Below, in pieces: positions 1 through 7,451 of a DNA stretch of 32,044 bases (the stretch's first letter is position 1; each line of letters begins with the position of its first letter). The notes beneath the pieces are model-generated. The model saw only the letters and a list, made by a program, of their open reading frames with translations, had not been told where the DNA came from and searched no databases. The position numbers and the translations under genes are program-made. Source of the stretch: an uncultured Oscillospiraceae bacterium (GTDB lineage: Bacteria; Bacillota; Clostridia; Oscillospirales; Acutalibacteraceae); NCBI GenBank assembly GCA_900549755.1, contig URPQ01000016.1:1-32044 (forward strand), given 5' to 3'.

Positions 1-1
1 C

Positions 2-742
2 AGACTTACTCTTGCCGGAATAACCTGCCCCGACGCGGACTATAAAATATACCGCGAATGTTCTGAGCTTTATGTTATAGAGTATGTTGAAAAGGGTGCG
101 GGAACGGTTATATGCGGAGGTGAAAGCTACCGTATAGAAAAGGGGGACGTGTATATACTTCCTGCCGGTTTTGAGCACCGTTATTATTCCGATAAAAAGG
201 AGCCGTGGAAGAAAAAATGGATGAACGTATCAGGCGAGCTTTGCGAAAGGCTTACGGAGATATACGGAATTGACAAGCGGGTACATTTTCCGAAAACCGA
301 TATAGGCGGTTTATTTGACGAGCTGTTTGATTATCTTGCAAAGCACCCTGCCGATAACGAAATAAACAGCTATTCCGCAATTATTTATCACCGTATGATA
401 CAGCGCTTAGCCGAAAATTCCGAAAAAAAACACACGGGCACTGCCGAAAATGTTAAAAGCTTTATTGACGGCAATATTTACAGAAAAATAAACGCGGAGC
501 TTGTAGCCGAAAAATTCGGCTTTTCAGTTTCACAACTCGGCAGACTTTTTAAGCGGGAATACGGAGCTACGGTTTATAACTATATTCTTGAGCAAAAAAT
601 AGCTACGGCTGAAAAATTACTTCAAAATTCCTCACTTACGGTAAAGCAAATTGCCGATATGCTGAACTTTACCGATGAGCACTATTTTTGCAATGTTTTT
701 AAGAAAAAGCGCGGAGTAACACCCGGCAGAATAAGAAAATAA
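2..742 (+). CDS. AraC-family transcriptional regulator, 5' end outside window
   Basis: The reading frame is open from the first bases of the window, so the N-terminus is missing. About 246 codons are present. The N-terminal part has the glycine-rich beta pattern of a cupin-like AraC sensor domain (GAGTVICGGESYRIEKGD, then LPAGFEHRYY). The C-terminal 100 residues form a two-helix-turn-helix AraC/XylS domain: AEKFGFSVSQLGRLFKREYG is the first HTH, and the second runs through VKQIADMLNFTDEHYFCNVF to a typical KKKRGVTPGRIRK ending. AraC proteins of this layout usually sense a sugar or related small molecule and activate a neighbouring catabolic gene; the target lies upstream of the window or is unknown. 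It is related in layout to the AraC gene at 6490-7317. A 13-bp perfect inverted repeat lies just after the stop and separates it from the convergent rnpB. Confidence 0.9.
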   Translation, partial: RLTLAGITCPDADYKIYRECSELYVIEYVEKGAGTVICGGESYRIEKGDVYILPAGFEHRYYSDKKEPWKKKWMNVSGELCERLTEIYGIDKRVHFPKTDIGGLFDELFDYLAKHPADNEINSYSAIIYHRMIQRLAENSEKKHTGTAENVKSFIDGNIYRKINAELVAEKFGFSVSQLGRLFKREYGATVYNYILEQKIATAEKLLQNSSLTVKQIADMLNFTDEHYFCNVFKKKRGVTPGRIRK

Positions 743-746
743 AATA

Positions 747-790
747 ATCCCCCGACAGACTGTATACTTTTTGGCAATCTGTCGGGGGAT
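747..790. terminator. Bidirectional terminator-like hairpin between araC-type gene and rnpB
   Basis: ATCCCCCGACAGA (747-759) is perfectly complementary to TCTGTCGGGGGAT (778-790), giving a 13-bp stem with an 18-base loop. It lies between two convergent transcription units. On the minus strand the stem is followed by a T-rich stretch (TATTTTATTTTC), so it fits best as the rnpB terminator and may also stop the AraC-type gene. Confidence 0.7.
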
Positions 791-850
791 ATTGATTTAT
801 TTGCCTCCGCACGGCTGCAAGTGCCGTATACGGGGCTTTTTTATAGAGGT

Positions 851-1219
851 GAGCCGGTCGGTAAGCCGAGTTCTGTCGCGGACGGTTATCTATCTCGACG
901 CGGGATTGCTCCCTGCGCTCAAGCCGCTTTTCGTAACACGCCGGGCAAGCGTATAGTTACATTCAGCGTTGCTCCGAATAGGGTTTACAGGGTTCCGGCG
1001 TTCCCGCGGAACCGGTGAGCTCTTACCTCGCCTTTCCACCCTTACCGCAAACGGGCGGCACCTGAGGCACCGTCAAAGAAAAAATTCTAAGCCTTTTGCG
1101 GCGGTATATCTCTGTTGCACTTTCCCTAAGGTCACCCTCGGCGGCCGTTAGCCGCTATTCTGCCCTGTGGGGCTCGGACTTTCCTCGGGCATTTCTGCCC
1201 GCAACCGTCTGACCGACTC
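851..1219 (-). ncRNA. rnpB: RNase P RNA (catalytic subunit of ribonuclease P)
   Basis: The minus strand holds the universal RNase P RNA landmarks. Near the 5' end is GAGGAAAGTCCGAGC (CR-I region), mid-gene is GGTAAGGGTGGAAAGGCG, and near the 3' end is ACAGAACTCGGCTTACCG, which pairs back with the 5' conserved core. GAGTCGGTC at 1219-1211 pairs over nine bases with GACCGGCTC at 859-851, closing helix P1 and fixing both ends. At about 369 nt the RNA has the usual bacterial size; the layout looks like type A rather than the Bacillus type B, though I did not fold it fully. It matures the 5' ends of tRNAs. Short reading frames across this region are spurious. Confidence 0.96.
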
Positions 1220-1226
1220 TTTTTTT

Positions 1227-1255
1227 ATTCTACCACATTTACCGTATTGTGTCAA
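1227..1255 (-). promoter_or_regulatory. Sigma-A promoter of rnpB
   Basis: On the minus strand TTGACA (1255-1250) and TAGAAT (1232-1227) are separated by 17 bases. The predicted transcription start at about 1219-1220 coincides with the first base of helix P1 of RNase P RNA. Confidence 0.9.
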
Positions 1256-1298
1256 AATCTTTTTTCGGGAATAATATATAATGTTTGGAGGGTGATTT

Positions 1299-2378
1299 AT
1301 GAAGAAAAACAATATAAAATACTTTTTGGCTGCAAATTCCTGCGAGGGGTTTTACTCCGAGTTTGATAATTCCTATTTGCCCGACGGCGAGTGGCGGGCG
1401 TATATTATCAAGGGCGGACCCGGAACGGGAAAATCGTCATTTATGAAGCGCTTTGCAGATGCGGCGGAAAATAAGGGCGAAAGGGCTTTGCGCTGCCCGT
1501 GCAGCTCCGACCCCGATTCGCTTGACGCGGTTATTTTACCCGATAAAAAAATAGTTATTATGGACGGCACCGCGCCGCATACGGTTGACCCGAAATTTCC
1601 CGGTGTGTGCGAAAAAATTCTGAATTTCGGCGAGTTTTGGGTTGATGACAGCTTTGTCGAACATAAAAGCGAGGTTATAAGGCTTACGTTGAAAAACAAA
1701 GCGCTGCACGCGTCGGCAGCGAGATTTTTGCGCGCGGCGGGCACCTTGCTTACGGATAATTATAAAACCGCGCTTGCCTGCATGGATATTACCAAAACCG
1801 AGCAGTTTGCCGCGGGGCTTTGCAAAAAGCTTTTGCCCGAAAAGAAAAACGCCGCAGGGCGGGAATGGGTACGCTTTGTGGGCGGAATAACGCCTGTGGG
1901 TGTAGTATCATACCCCGAAACGGTAACAGGCGAGGCAGAGCGGCTTGTAATAATAAGCGATGAATACGGCAGTGCGGCAAATATTATTGTAAACGCGGTA
2001 AGAAGCAGGGCGCTGAACAGCGGCTATGAAATTATAACGCTTAAAAACCCGTTTTTACCCTCGCTTATAACCGACCACGTTATTATTCCCGAATTGGGAC
2101 TGGCGGTTGTAACCGAGAACAGCTGTATTAAATTTGAAAGCAATGAGAGAAGAATACACGCCAGGCGGTTTGTTGCGACAAAGCAGCTGCATTTGAGCCG
2201 CGAAAGAATGAAATTTAACCGAAAGGCGGCAAATGAGCTTTTAATAACGGCGGCAAAGACACTTTCCACAGCTAAGGCTGTGCACGATAAGCTTGAGGCG
2301 TATTATATAAACGCAATGGATTTTGGGGCGCTGGGCGAATTTTTTGATAAAAATATAAGCGGCTTAATCGGCTTATAG
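1299..2378 (+). CDS. PRK06851-like P-loop ATPase
   Basis: The 359-residue protein has a Walker A motif GPGTGKSS at about residues 40-47, after a short beta strand (AYIIKGG). The length and the layout (conserved N-terminal YFLAANSCEGFYS, a P-loop, then a second related half after GGITPVGVVSYPETV) match an uncharacterised clostridial ATPase family that I know as PRK06851. In family members as I recall them the second half also carries a P-loop; here the equivalent position reads IISDEYGSAANIIVNAV and lacks the GKS/T signature, so it is probably dead for nucleotide binding. The ATG follows GGAGGGTGA at a good distance. A TATAAT-like -10 lies at 1277-1282, back to back with the rnpB promoter. Physiological role is unknown. 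Confidence 0.8.
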   Translation: MKKNNIKYFLAANSCEGFYSEFDNSYLPDGEWRAYIIKGGPGTGKSSFMKRFADAAENKGERALRCPCSSDPDSLDAVILPDKKIVIMDGTAPHTVDPKFPGVCEKILNFGEFWVDDSFVEHKSEVIRLTLKNKALHASAARFLRAAGTLLTDNYKTALACMDITKTEQFAAGLCKKLLPEKKNAAGREWVRFVGGITPVGVVSYPETVTGEAERLVIISDEYGSAANIIVNAVRSRALNSGYEIITLKNPFLPSLITDHVIIPELGLAVVTENSCIKFESNERRIHARRFVATKQLHLSRERMKFNRKAANELLITAAKTLSTAKAVHDKLEAYYINAMDFGALGEFFDKNISGLIGL

Positions 2379-3641
2379 CACTACCTGTAATACAAAGCGC
2401 TCGTCGGTAAGCGAAAAACGGCAGTTGCCGTGCAGCTTTTCGGCGGTATAGCGTATGCTTTGCGTGCCAAAGCCGTGGTCGCGGCTTTCGGCTATTGGGT
2501 AGCCGTCCTCTAAAACAGGCATTTCGGCATAGCTGTTTGACAGCGATATAAGAATTTTCCCGCTTTTTTCGGTTATCGAAAGCTCAATAATACGCTCTTC
2601 CTGCGGCAGCCCTAAAACCGCGTGAACCGCATTTTCAAGCGCATTTGAAAGTATTGAGGTTATATCCACATCCGAAAAGGGGAGAGTCTTTGGTATATTT
2701 ATATTACAACGGAAATCTATATGATTTTCGGTCATTATTTCCTCGTATGATGCTAAAATCATATTAAGTGTATTATTCGGGCAGTACCTGCGGTTTACGG
2801 TGCTGTCCGTTATTTTTATAACGTCATTTATGTAATCGAGCGCCTTTTTATCATTGCCGTTTTCAATAAAGGCGGAAATTGTGAGCAGAAAATGCCGCAT
2901 ATCGTGCCGCAAAATGCTGACTGTGTGCTCGCTGCGGCGCATAGTGTCAATTTCCTTTTGTACCTGCTGCTGGTGCAGCTTCATCATACGGCTTTTTTGC
3001 TCGGCTTCGGTTTTCTCCTCGTACTCTCTGAAATACAGGAATATGAAAAAAATGTAAAAAATGCAAATCATAAAGCCTAAAAATTCAACCACCGATTCAA
3101 TTCCCGAGTAAAGCAGAGCGGTGTATACTCCTGTTACATAATCGAAAACGTAATACACAAACGGCATAAGCCCTAAAATAAGAATTGATTTTGTGGGCTT
3201 TTTCAAAAGTCCGGCGGTAGCGGCGGAAACATAGCGGATAAGCAAAACAAACACAATTACCGTGGCAATAATTCTTACCGAATAATAAACCGCCTGAGAA
3301 TTTGTTATATTAAGCGCCGCAAGCCCCAACCAGTTGCTTGCCTGGCAGCAGAGGTATGCCGTAAGCACCGAAAGACAGGAAAGCGAAAATTTATATTCGT
3401 AAAACGCGGTCAGAAAAATTACAAGCGGCAAATGCACTATAAGCGGGTAAAGCTGTTCTGTTAGCTTTTCACCGAAAAGCACATAGGTCAGCACATAAAA
3501 CGCGCCCGAAACCAGGGTGAAAAGCAGCAGCATAAGCGTGTTTTTACGGCTCATTTTAACACCCAGAAACGCCGCGGATATATAAACCCCGAAAAGCAGC
3601 GTTGTGGCATTGTGCAGGTAGCTCAGAATTTCAACAAGCAA
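2373..3641 (-). CDS. GHKL-domain sensor histidine kinase, AgrC/ComD-like
   Basis: The first roughly 200 residues form six or seven hydrophobic segments. They are followed by a charged linker (EEKTEAEQKSRMMKLHQQQ) and a kinase core of the HPK10 type. SILRHDMRHFLLT contains the phospho-accepting His. ILSNALENAVHAV is the N box. DHGFGTQSIRYTAEKLHG is the G box of the GHKL ATPase. The start is TTG, chosen because AAGGGTGA lies 5-12 bases upstream and overlaps the stop of the response-regulator gene. Stop-to-start spacing of six bases indicates translational coupling. AgrC/ComD kinases usually sense cyclic or linear peptides, but no AgrB- or AgrD-like gene is visible here, so the signal is unknown. 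The last few bases overlap the 3' end of the convergent ATPase gene. Confidence 0.92.
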   Translation of the reverse strand: MLVEILSYLHNATTLLFGVYISAAFLGVKMSRKNTLMLLLFTLVSGAFYVLTYVLFGEKLTEQLYPLIVHLPLVIFLTAFYEYKFSLSCLSVLTAYLCCQASNWLGLAALNITNSQAVYYSVRIIATVIVFVLLIRYVSAATAGLLKKPTKSILILGLMPFVYYVFDYVTGVYTALLYSGIESVVEFLGFMICIFYIFFIFLYFREYEEKTEAEQKSRMMKLHQQQVQKEIDTMRRSEHTVSILRHDMRHFLLTISAFIENGNDKKALDYINDVIKITDSTVNRRYCPNNTLNMILASYEEIMTENHIDFRCNINIPKTLPFSDVDITSILSNALENAVHAVLGLPQEERIIELSITEKSGKILISLSNSYAEMPVLEDGYPIAESRDHGFGTQSIRYTAEKLHGNCRFSLTDERFVLQVVL

Positions 3642-3647
3642 TATTTT

Positions 3648-4364
3648 TCACCCTTCGTTAAACATAAATCTGAAATATGCCTCTTTAAAGGCTTTGGCGC
3701 TGCTGCGCGCTATAGGCACTGTCTTGCCCGATTTCGTAATAATTTCGGTGCCGGAAAATCGGTCAACATTCGGCAGGAAAACTATATAGCTGCGGTGGCA
3801 TTTGAAAAATCCGTCAGTCTCGGTAAAACGGTTTTCAAAGGTGTGCAGCGGCTCGTAAACCTCATCGGTCTTGCCGCTTTTTAAATGAAATATGACCTTT
3901 TTGTTCTGTGCCTCGGCAAACTCAATATCGTGAAAATATATTTTTTTGAAGCCGTTCTGCGTTTTTAAAATTATGTTTTCAGGCTCGGTTGAGAGCGCCT
4001 CGGCACATTCGTCAAGCGCCTCGCTTATTTTTTCGTATGTAACGGGCTTTAAAATATATCCCTGCGCCTTAACCTCATAGGATTCAAGCGCAAATTCGGG
4101 GGAGGAGGTTAAAAAAATAATTCTTACGGCTTTGTTTTTTTGCCGCAGCTCGCGCGCTGTGTCCATTCCGTTTAAAAGCGGCATAATTATATCGAGAAAA
4201 ATAATATCGGTATCATTTGAGGCTACTGCCGAAATTAAATCGTCCCCATTTGAAAAAACCGAAACCTCCGCGGGTATTCCGCTTTCATCAGACCACCGCG
4301 CAATTAAATCGGCGGCGTTTTTTGAAAATATTTCACTGTCATCACAAACGGCAACCTTAAGCAT
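3648..4364 (-). CDS. LytTR response regulator, AgrA/ComE-like
   Basis: The 238-residue protein has an N-terminal receiver domain with acidic pocket Asp8-Asp9 and phospho-acceptor Asp58 in IIFLDIIMP. The conserved Thr/Ser is in IIFLTSS and the Lys is in YILKPV. The C-terminal half is a LytTR DNA-binding domain (about 130-235), with the characteristic FFKCHRSYIVFLPNV and PIARSSAKAFKEAYF segments. Such regulators bind short direct repeats in promoters. It is the first gene of a two-gene operon with the GHKL kinase; its own promoter is visible upstream. The nearest non-operon gene is the small exported protein at 4517, whose upstream region contains an ACAGTTTAT sequence resembling a LytTR half-site; control of that gene is inference. 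Confidence 0.93.
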   Translation of the reverse strand: MLKVAVCDDSEIFSKNAADLIARWSDESGIPAEVSVFSNGDDLISAVASNDTDIIFLDIIMPLLNGMDTARELRQKNKAVRIIFLTSSPEFALESYEVKAQGYILKPVTYEKISEALDECAEALSTEPENIILKTQNGFKKIYFHDIEFAEAQNKKVIFHLKSGKTDEVYEPLHTFENRFTETDGFFKCHRSYIVFLPNVDRFSGTEIITKSGKTVPIARSSAKAFKEAYFRFMFNEG

Positions 4365-4381
4365 AATTTCACCTCGGTTAT

Positions 4382-4410
4382 ATTTTACAACAATATACAG
4401 CTTTTTTCAA
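4382..4410 (-). promoter_or_regulatory. Promoter of the LytTR/GHKL operon
   Basis: On the minus strand TTGAAA (4410-4405) and TAAAAT (4387-4382) are spaced by 17 bases. A GAGGTG ribosome binding site follows just before the start codon at 4364. Confidence 0.7.
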
Positions 4411-4469
4411 TTATAATAATTGCAATTCGCGCCGAAAAAACAGCATTTCACGCGAAAGACGTATTTTCG

Positions 4470-4489
4470 ACAGTTTATTGTGTTAAAAT
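4470..4489 (+). promoter_or_regulatory. Possible LytTR-activated promoter
   Basis: ACAGTTTAT (4470-4478) resembles the half-site of AgrA/ComE-type LytTR regulators. A -10-like TAAAAT (4484-4489) follows, and there is no good -35. A weak -35 is typical of activator-dependent promoters, but one half-site alone is weak evidence. Confidence 0.3.
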
Positions 4490-4516
4490 TTCAGATGAAA
4501 CGGGGAGGGGATACAA

Positions 4517-4828
4517 GTGAAAAACCGTTTTTTAAAGTTTAAAAAGCTTTTAATAAGTGCTGCGGCGTTTTGCATTGCCGCAATGCCGCTTTCAGCCGGA
4601 ATGGCTGTGGGGGCGGTTAAATACATAGATGAGCCGAAAACCTCCGCCACACTAAGCTATGAAAAAGAGGATACCGCCGGGGCTACCGTAAACAAAGCGG
4701 AAAGCTATGCGGAGCTTGAGGGCGAGCCTGCGCGCGACAATGTGCCCATATTTATAGTTATAACCTGCCTTGTTATAATATTGAGCGGCGGCTCGGTGCT
4801 TTTCTTTGCCAAAAGGGGAAAAATCTGA
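4517..4828 (+). CDS. Small exported membrane-anchored protein, unknown function
   Basis: This 103-residue protein has an N-terminal signal peptide: a basic MKNRFLKFKK, then a hydrophobic run ending near AGMAVGA. It is followed by about 45 polar residues, a C-terminal transmembrane helix (about 76-97, VPIFIVITCLVIILSGG) and a short KRGK tail. The topology resembles a small sortase-type surface protein, but no LPXTG- or NPQTN-like motif precedes the helix, so sortase anchoring is not supported. The start is GTG, chosen for the very strong GGGGAGGGG six bases upstream. It sits beside the LytTR/GHKL pair, divergently, and may be its target. I do not recognise the family. Confidence 0.7.
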   Translation: MKNRFLKFKKLLISAAAFCIAAMPLSAGMAVGAVKYIDEPKTSATLSYEKEDTAGATVNKAESYAELEGEPARDNVPIFIVITCLVIILSGGSVLFFAKRGKI

Positions 4829-4905
4829 TTTTAAAAATCAGCTGCAGCCTGTTACTGCCGTTTAACCGGGCAAAAGGTATGACGGTAGGGTAGTTATAAT
4901 AAGCT

Positions 4906-4933
4906 TTGCTTTTTTATTTATTTGTGGTATGAT
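4906..4933 (+). promoter_or_regulatory. Candidate promoter of the Big2-VanY lipoprotein gene
   Basis: TTGCTT (4906-4911) and TATGAT (4928-4933) are spaced by 16 bases, with a TG extended -10 element one base before the -10. Confidence 0.5.
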
Positions 4934-4950
4934 TATTTACGGTGGTTTTT

Positions 4951-5922
4951 ATGAAAAGAATTTTATCATTAACGGCGGCAGTGGCTATTGCCTTTGCGTT
5001 TGCCGCCTGCAAGAAAACAGAAAGCACAGACAGAATAGCGTCAACCGGCGGAAGTGAATGGGAGCTTACAAGCGAGACGGTGCCTGTTATAAACAGCGAG
5101 CCTGTGAGCGAACCTACAGTATCAAGCGAGCCGGAAATTATACACGTCAGCGGTATAAAGCTGAGCGCATATGAAAGAACGCTTACCGAGGGCGAAAGGT
5201 TTATGCCCATAGTTACAATGTCGCCGCAAAACGCTGCCAATAAGGCGGAAAAGTGGGAAACAAGCGACGCCGCCGTTGCAACCGTAAATAATTACGGTAA
5301 TATAACCGCAAAAAAAGAGGGCAGCTGCACAGTTACGGTAACATCGGTTGATAACCCCGAAATTAAAGCGGAATTTAAGGTGACGGTAAAGGCGCCCGAA
5401 AAAATAGAGCTGACCTATAGGGACGGAATACTTATAGTAAACAAGACCTATCCACTGCCGAGCAACTATAATCCCGGTGTAAATTCAGAGGCACAGGCGG
5501 CGCTTAACAAAATGTTTGCCGCTGCAAAGACTGAAAAAAATCTCAAAATGTGGGTATGCTCAGGCTTTAGGAGCTACACTGTTCAGAAAAACCTTTATAA
5601 CAGCTATGTAAGGCGGGACGGTGCTGAAAACGCGGACAGGTATTCCGCGCGCCCGGGGCACTCGGAGCACCAAACGGGGCTTGCGTTTGATATAAACTAC
5701 GCCGACGATAGGTTTAAGGGTACGCCCGAGGCTTCCTGGCTTGCCGAAAATGCATATAAATACGGGTTTATTTTGCGTTATCCTGAGGGCAAGGAGCAGA
5801 TTACGGGCTATATGTTTGAGCCGTGGCATTACAGATATGTGGGAGTGGAAAACGCCGCAAAGATTTATGCGAGCGGGCTGACCTTGGAGGAATATTTCGG
5901 AATTACCTCGGCATATAAATAA
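4951..5922 (+). CDS. D-alanyl-D-alanine carboxypeptidase (VanY/M15B) lipoprotein with Big2 domain
   Basis: The protein (323 residues) begins with a lipoprotein signal: MKRIL, a hydrophobic stretch, then FAAC at about residue 20. A Ser/Glu-rich linker follows, then a bacterial Ig-like Big2 domain (about 65-150; VSGIKLSAYERTL, VATVNNYGNITAKKEG). The C-terminal M15B/VanY peptidase domain shows SGFRSYTVQ and GHSEHQTGLAFDIN (zinc-binding His and Asp). It also has EPWHYRYVG with the third zinc His. The expected role is trimming the terminal D-Ala of peptidoglycan stem peptides outside the membrane. A GTG nine bases earlier is in frame, but the ATG at 4951 has GGTGG correctly spaced upstream. A paralogue of the catalytic domain is at 10612. 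Confidence 0.93.
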   Translation: MKRILSLTAAVAIAFAFAACKKTESTDRIASTGGSEWELTSETVPVINSEPVSEPTVSSEPEIIHVSGIKLSAYERTLTEGERFMPIVTMSPQNAANKAEKWETSDAAVATVNNYGNITAKKEGSCTVTVTSVDNPEIKAEFKVTVKAPEKIELTYRDGILIVNKTYPLPSNYNPGVNSEAQAALNKMFAAAKTEKNLKMWVCSGFRSYTVQKNLYNSYVRRDGAENADRYSARPGHSEHQTGLAFDINYADDRFKGTPEASWLAENAYKYGFILRYPEGKEQITGYMFEPWHYRYVGVENAAKIYASGLTLEEYFGITSAYK

Positions 5923-5936
5923 AGCTGTAATATCGC

Positions 5937-6404
5937 TTAAAATTCATCGGGCAGTATTCCCGAAAGCAGTAAAACCGCGGCTGATGCAGTTACCGCAAAC
6001 GGACTGTAGCCGCGGTTTAATTTTATTCTAAACTCGCCGGGCTCTGCTTCGCTGCCGAAAATATCGGTCACTGTACGTTGCAGCGAAACTAAGGCGGAGG
6101 CAGCGGCAAGGCTTGAAAGAGTTACGGTGTTTTTAGGGTTCATTCCGCAGGTTATAACCGGAATACCGCTTTCCATAAGTATTTTAAGCGCCGAAAGGTT
6201 TGAATCCTCACATATTCCCACTGCGCAGTCAGATAAGCTTATATCGCGTAAATTTTCGGTATTGCCGGCAAAAACGGCAATACTGTTTTTTGCTTTAATG
6301 CTTATTTTTTCATATTCTGTTATTATGGATATGCCGCTGCAATGCAGAATTTCGGAAATTTCTTTTCCGGTGCCGGTTTTTTTGTCCGCAAAGAGAATTA
6401 CCAT
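5937..6404 (-). CDS. Conserved-looking hypothetical protein, 155 aa
   Basis: I do not recognise a named family. The sequence alternates beta strands and helices in a Rossmann-like manner (MVILFADKKTGTGKEI, SIAVFAGN, IPVITCGMNPKNTVTLSS). The GTGKEI and CGMNPKNTVTLSS segments look like conserved motifs. The second is reminiscent of nucleotide- or Mur-ligase-related folds, but there is no proper P-loop, so no function is assigned. It has no signal peptide; the C-terminal AVTASAAVLLLSGIL is hydrophobic but short. It is convergent with the VanY lipoprotein gene, the stops being only about 15 bases apart. GGAGAG lies 12 bases before the ATG, a rather long spacing. Confidence 0.65.
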   Translation of the reverse strand: MVILFADKKTGTGKEISEILHCSGISIITEYEKISIKAKNSIAVFAGNTENLRDISLSDCAVGICEDSNLSALKILMESGIPVITCGMNPKNTVTLSSLAAASALVSLQRTVTDIFGSEAEPGEFRIKLNRGYSPFAVTASAAVLLLSGILPDEF

Positions 6405-6489
6405 AAAATGCGCTCACTCTCCGGCATTTAGTATTTACGGAAAAGCAAGCGTTATACCCGGCGGTTATTGAAATTAAACGGCAGTCGTT

Positions 6490-7317
6490 CTATGTGGTCT
6501 TATCATACATAGATTTTTCTTTTCGGTATTTTAAGGCGGTAACGCCGGTTTTTCTTTTAAAAATTTTCATAAAATGCAGTTCGTCCGAAAATCCGCACGA
6601 AAAAGCGACCTCCGCAACAGGTAGATCTGTGGTTTCCAAAAGCTCGCAGGCGTGGGCTAATCGTTTTTCCGTTATGTAGCTTATAAGGGTTGTTCCGTAT
6701 TCCCTCTTAAAGAGCCGCAGCAGGTGTGCGTGGCTTATACCTGCGTCTCTGCAAAGCCCTTCTATACTGAAAATCTGTGAAAAACAGCTGTAGTCAATAG
6801 TCTCTTTTATGCTTTTTATGCTGCCGGGCGGAATTTGCGATACACATATATCCATTATTTTATAAAATGCCGAAAGCAAGCCGAAGTATTCGTTCGGTTT
6901 TTCCATAAGTGACTCAAACAGGCTCTTTAATATTCCGTCGGTTATTTTGCGGTGTCTGTTTTTAAGCGTGAATACATTTTCCGAAAAGCCGACTAACTCA
7001 CCGTAGTGTCCGGCGGCGTCACCGTTCAGCGAAAACCAAACGTACTCCCACGGGTCGGCAGGATCGGGGTAATACCTCATTTTTACATTTGGCGGAATAA
7101 AAAACATATCCCCGCTGCTGAGCTCAAATTTCATTTCTTCAACCTCAAGCGTACCGCTGCCGGAAATAATAAAATGCCATGTGAAAAATGTCTGTATTCT
7201 GAAATGCTTTTCCGGCTTGGTTACTGTGAAATTATCGTACCCTACACCTAAAACCGTGCTGTTGCCGATATTATTCGTTATTCCGAAATACGACGGTATT
7301 TTGATAAAATTCCACAT
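6490..7317 (-). CDS. AraC-family transcriptional regulator
   Basis: This 275-residue protein has an N-terminal cupin-like sensing domain (GSGTLEVEEMKFELSSGDMFFIPPNVKMRYYP) and a C-terminal AraC/XylS domain. The two HTHs are around SIEGLCRDAGISHAHLLRLF and VAEVAFSCGFSDELHFMKIF. The ATG at 7315-7317 is preferred over an in-frame ATG 24 bases upstream because GAGGTG lies seven bases before it. It is divergent from the Gfo/Idh/MocA oxidoreductase gene at 7452, and a perfect 12-bp inverted repeat lies in the shared region. The usual arrangement suggests it controls that oxidoreductase in response to a sugar-like ligand; that is inference. Confidence 0.93.
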   Translation of the reverse strand: MWNFIKIPSYFGITNNIGNSTVLGVGYDNFTVTKPEKHFRIQTFFTWHFIISGSGTLEVEEMKFELSSGDMFFIPPNVKMRYYPDPADPWEYVWFSLNGDAAGHYGELVGFSENVFTLKNRHRKITDGILKSLFESLMEKPNEYFGLLSAFYKIMDICVSQIPPGSIKSIKETIDYSCFSQIFSIEGLCRDAGISHAHLLRLFKREYGTTLISYITEKRLAHACELLETTDLPVAEVAFSCGFSDELHFMKIFKRKTGVTALKYRKEKSMYDKTT

Positions 7318-7363
7318 ATAAAACACCTCTTTATAAAGCATAACACAGCAACGTAAAAAAGTA

Positions 7364-7430
7364 AATGTTAAAAAAAGACAGCTTTATGTTCTTTTTTAAC
7401 ATTGTGTTTTTTCTCCGTCTGGGGTAATAT
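7364..7430 (+). promoter_or_regulatory. Inverted-repeat operator and promoter of the Gfo/Idh gene
   Basis: AATGTTAAAAAA (7364-7375) and TTTTTTAACATT (7392-7403) form a perfect 12-bp inverted repeat with a 16-base centre. Its right arm overlaps the first bases of a -35-like TTGTGT (7402-7407). A -10-like TAATAT (7425-7430) follows after 17 bases. The position suits a regulatory site for the divergent pair. Confidence 0.55.
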
Positions 7431-7451
7431 ACTCAAAAAGGAGTGTTTGAT

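Noticed and set aside
771..1151. Three short plus-strand reading frames between the AraC gene and the ATPase
   Set aside because: They lie antisense to RNase P RNA and its 3' flank, have no ribosome binding sites and show composition unlike the real genes.
2373..4516. Hidden AgrD-type autoinducer peptide or AgrB near the kinase/regulator pair
   Set aside because: No short ORF with a Cys-containing thiolactone core between an amphipathic leader and an acidic tail was found, and no AgrB-like membrane protease. The 103-residue protein at 4517 has no such features.
4517..4828. Sortase substrate for the class B sortase at 22539
   Set aside because: The C-terminal helix and KRGK tail fit, but no LPXTG, NPQTN or similar motif precedes the helix.
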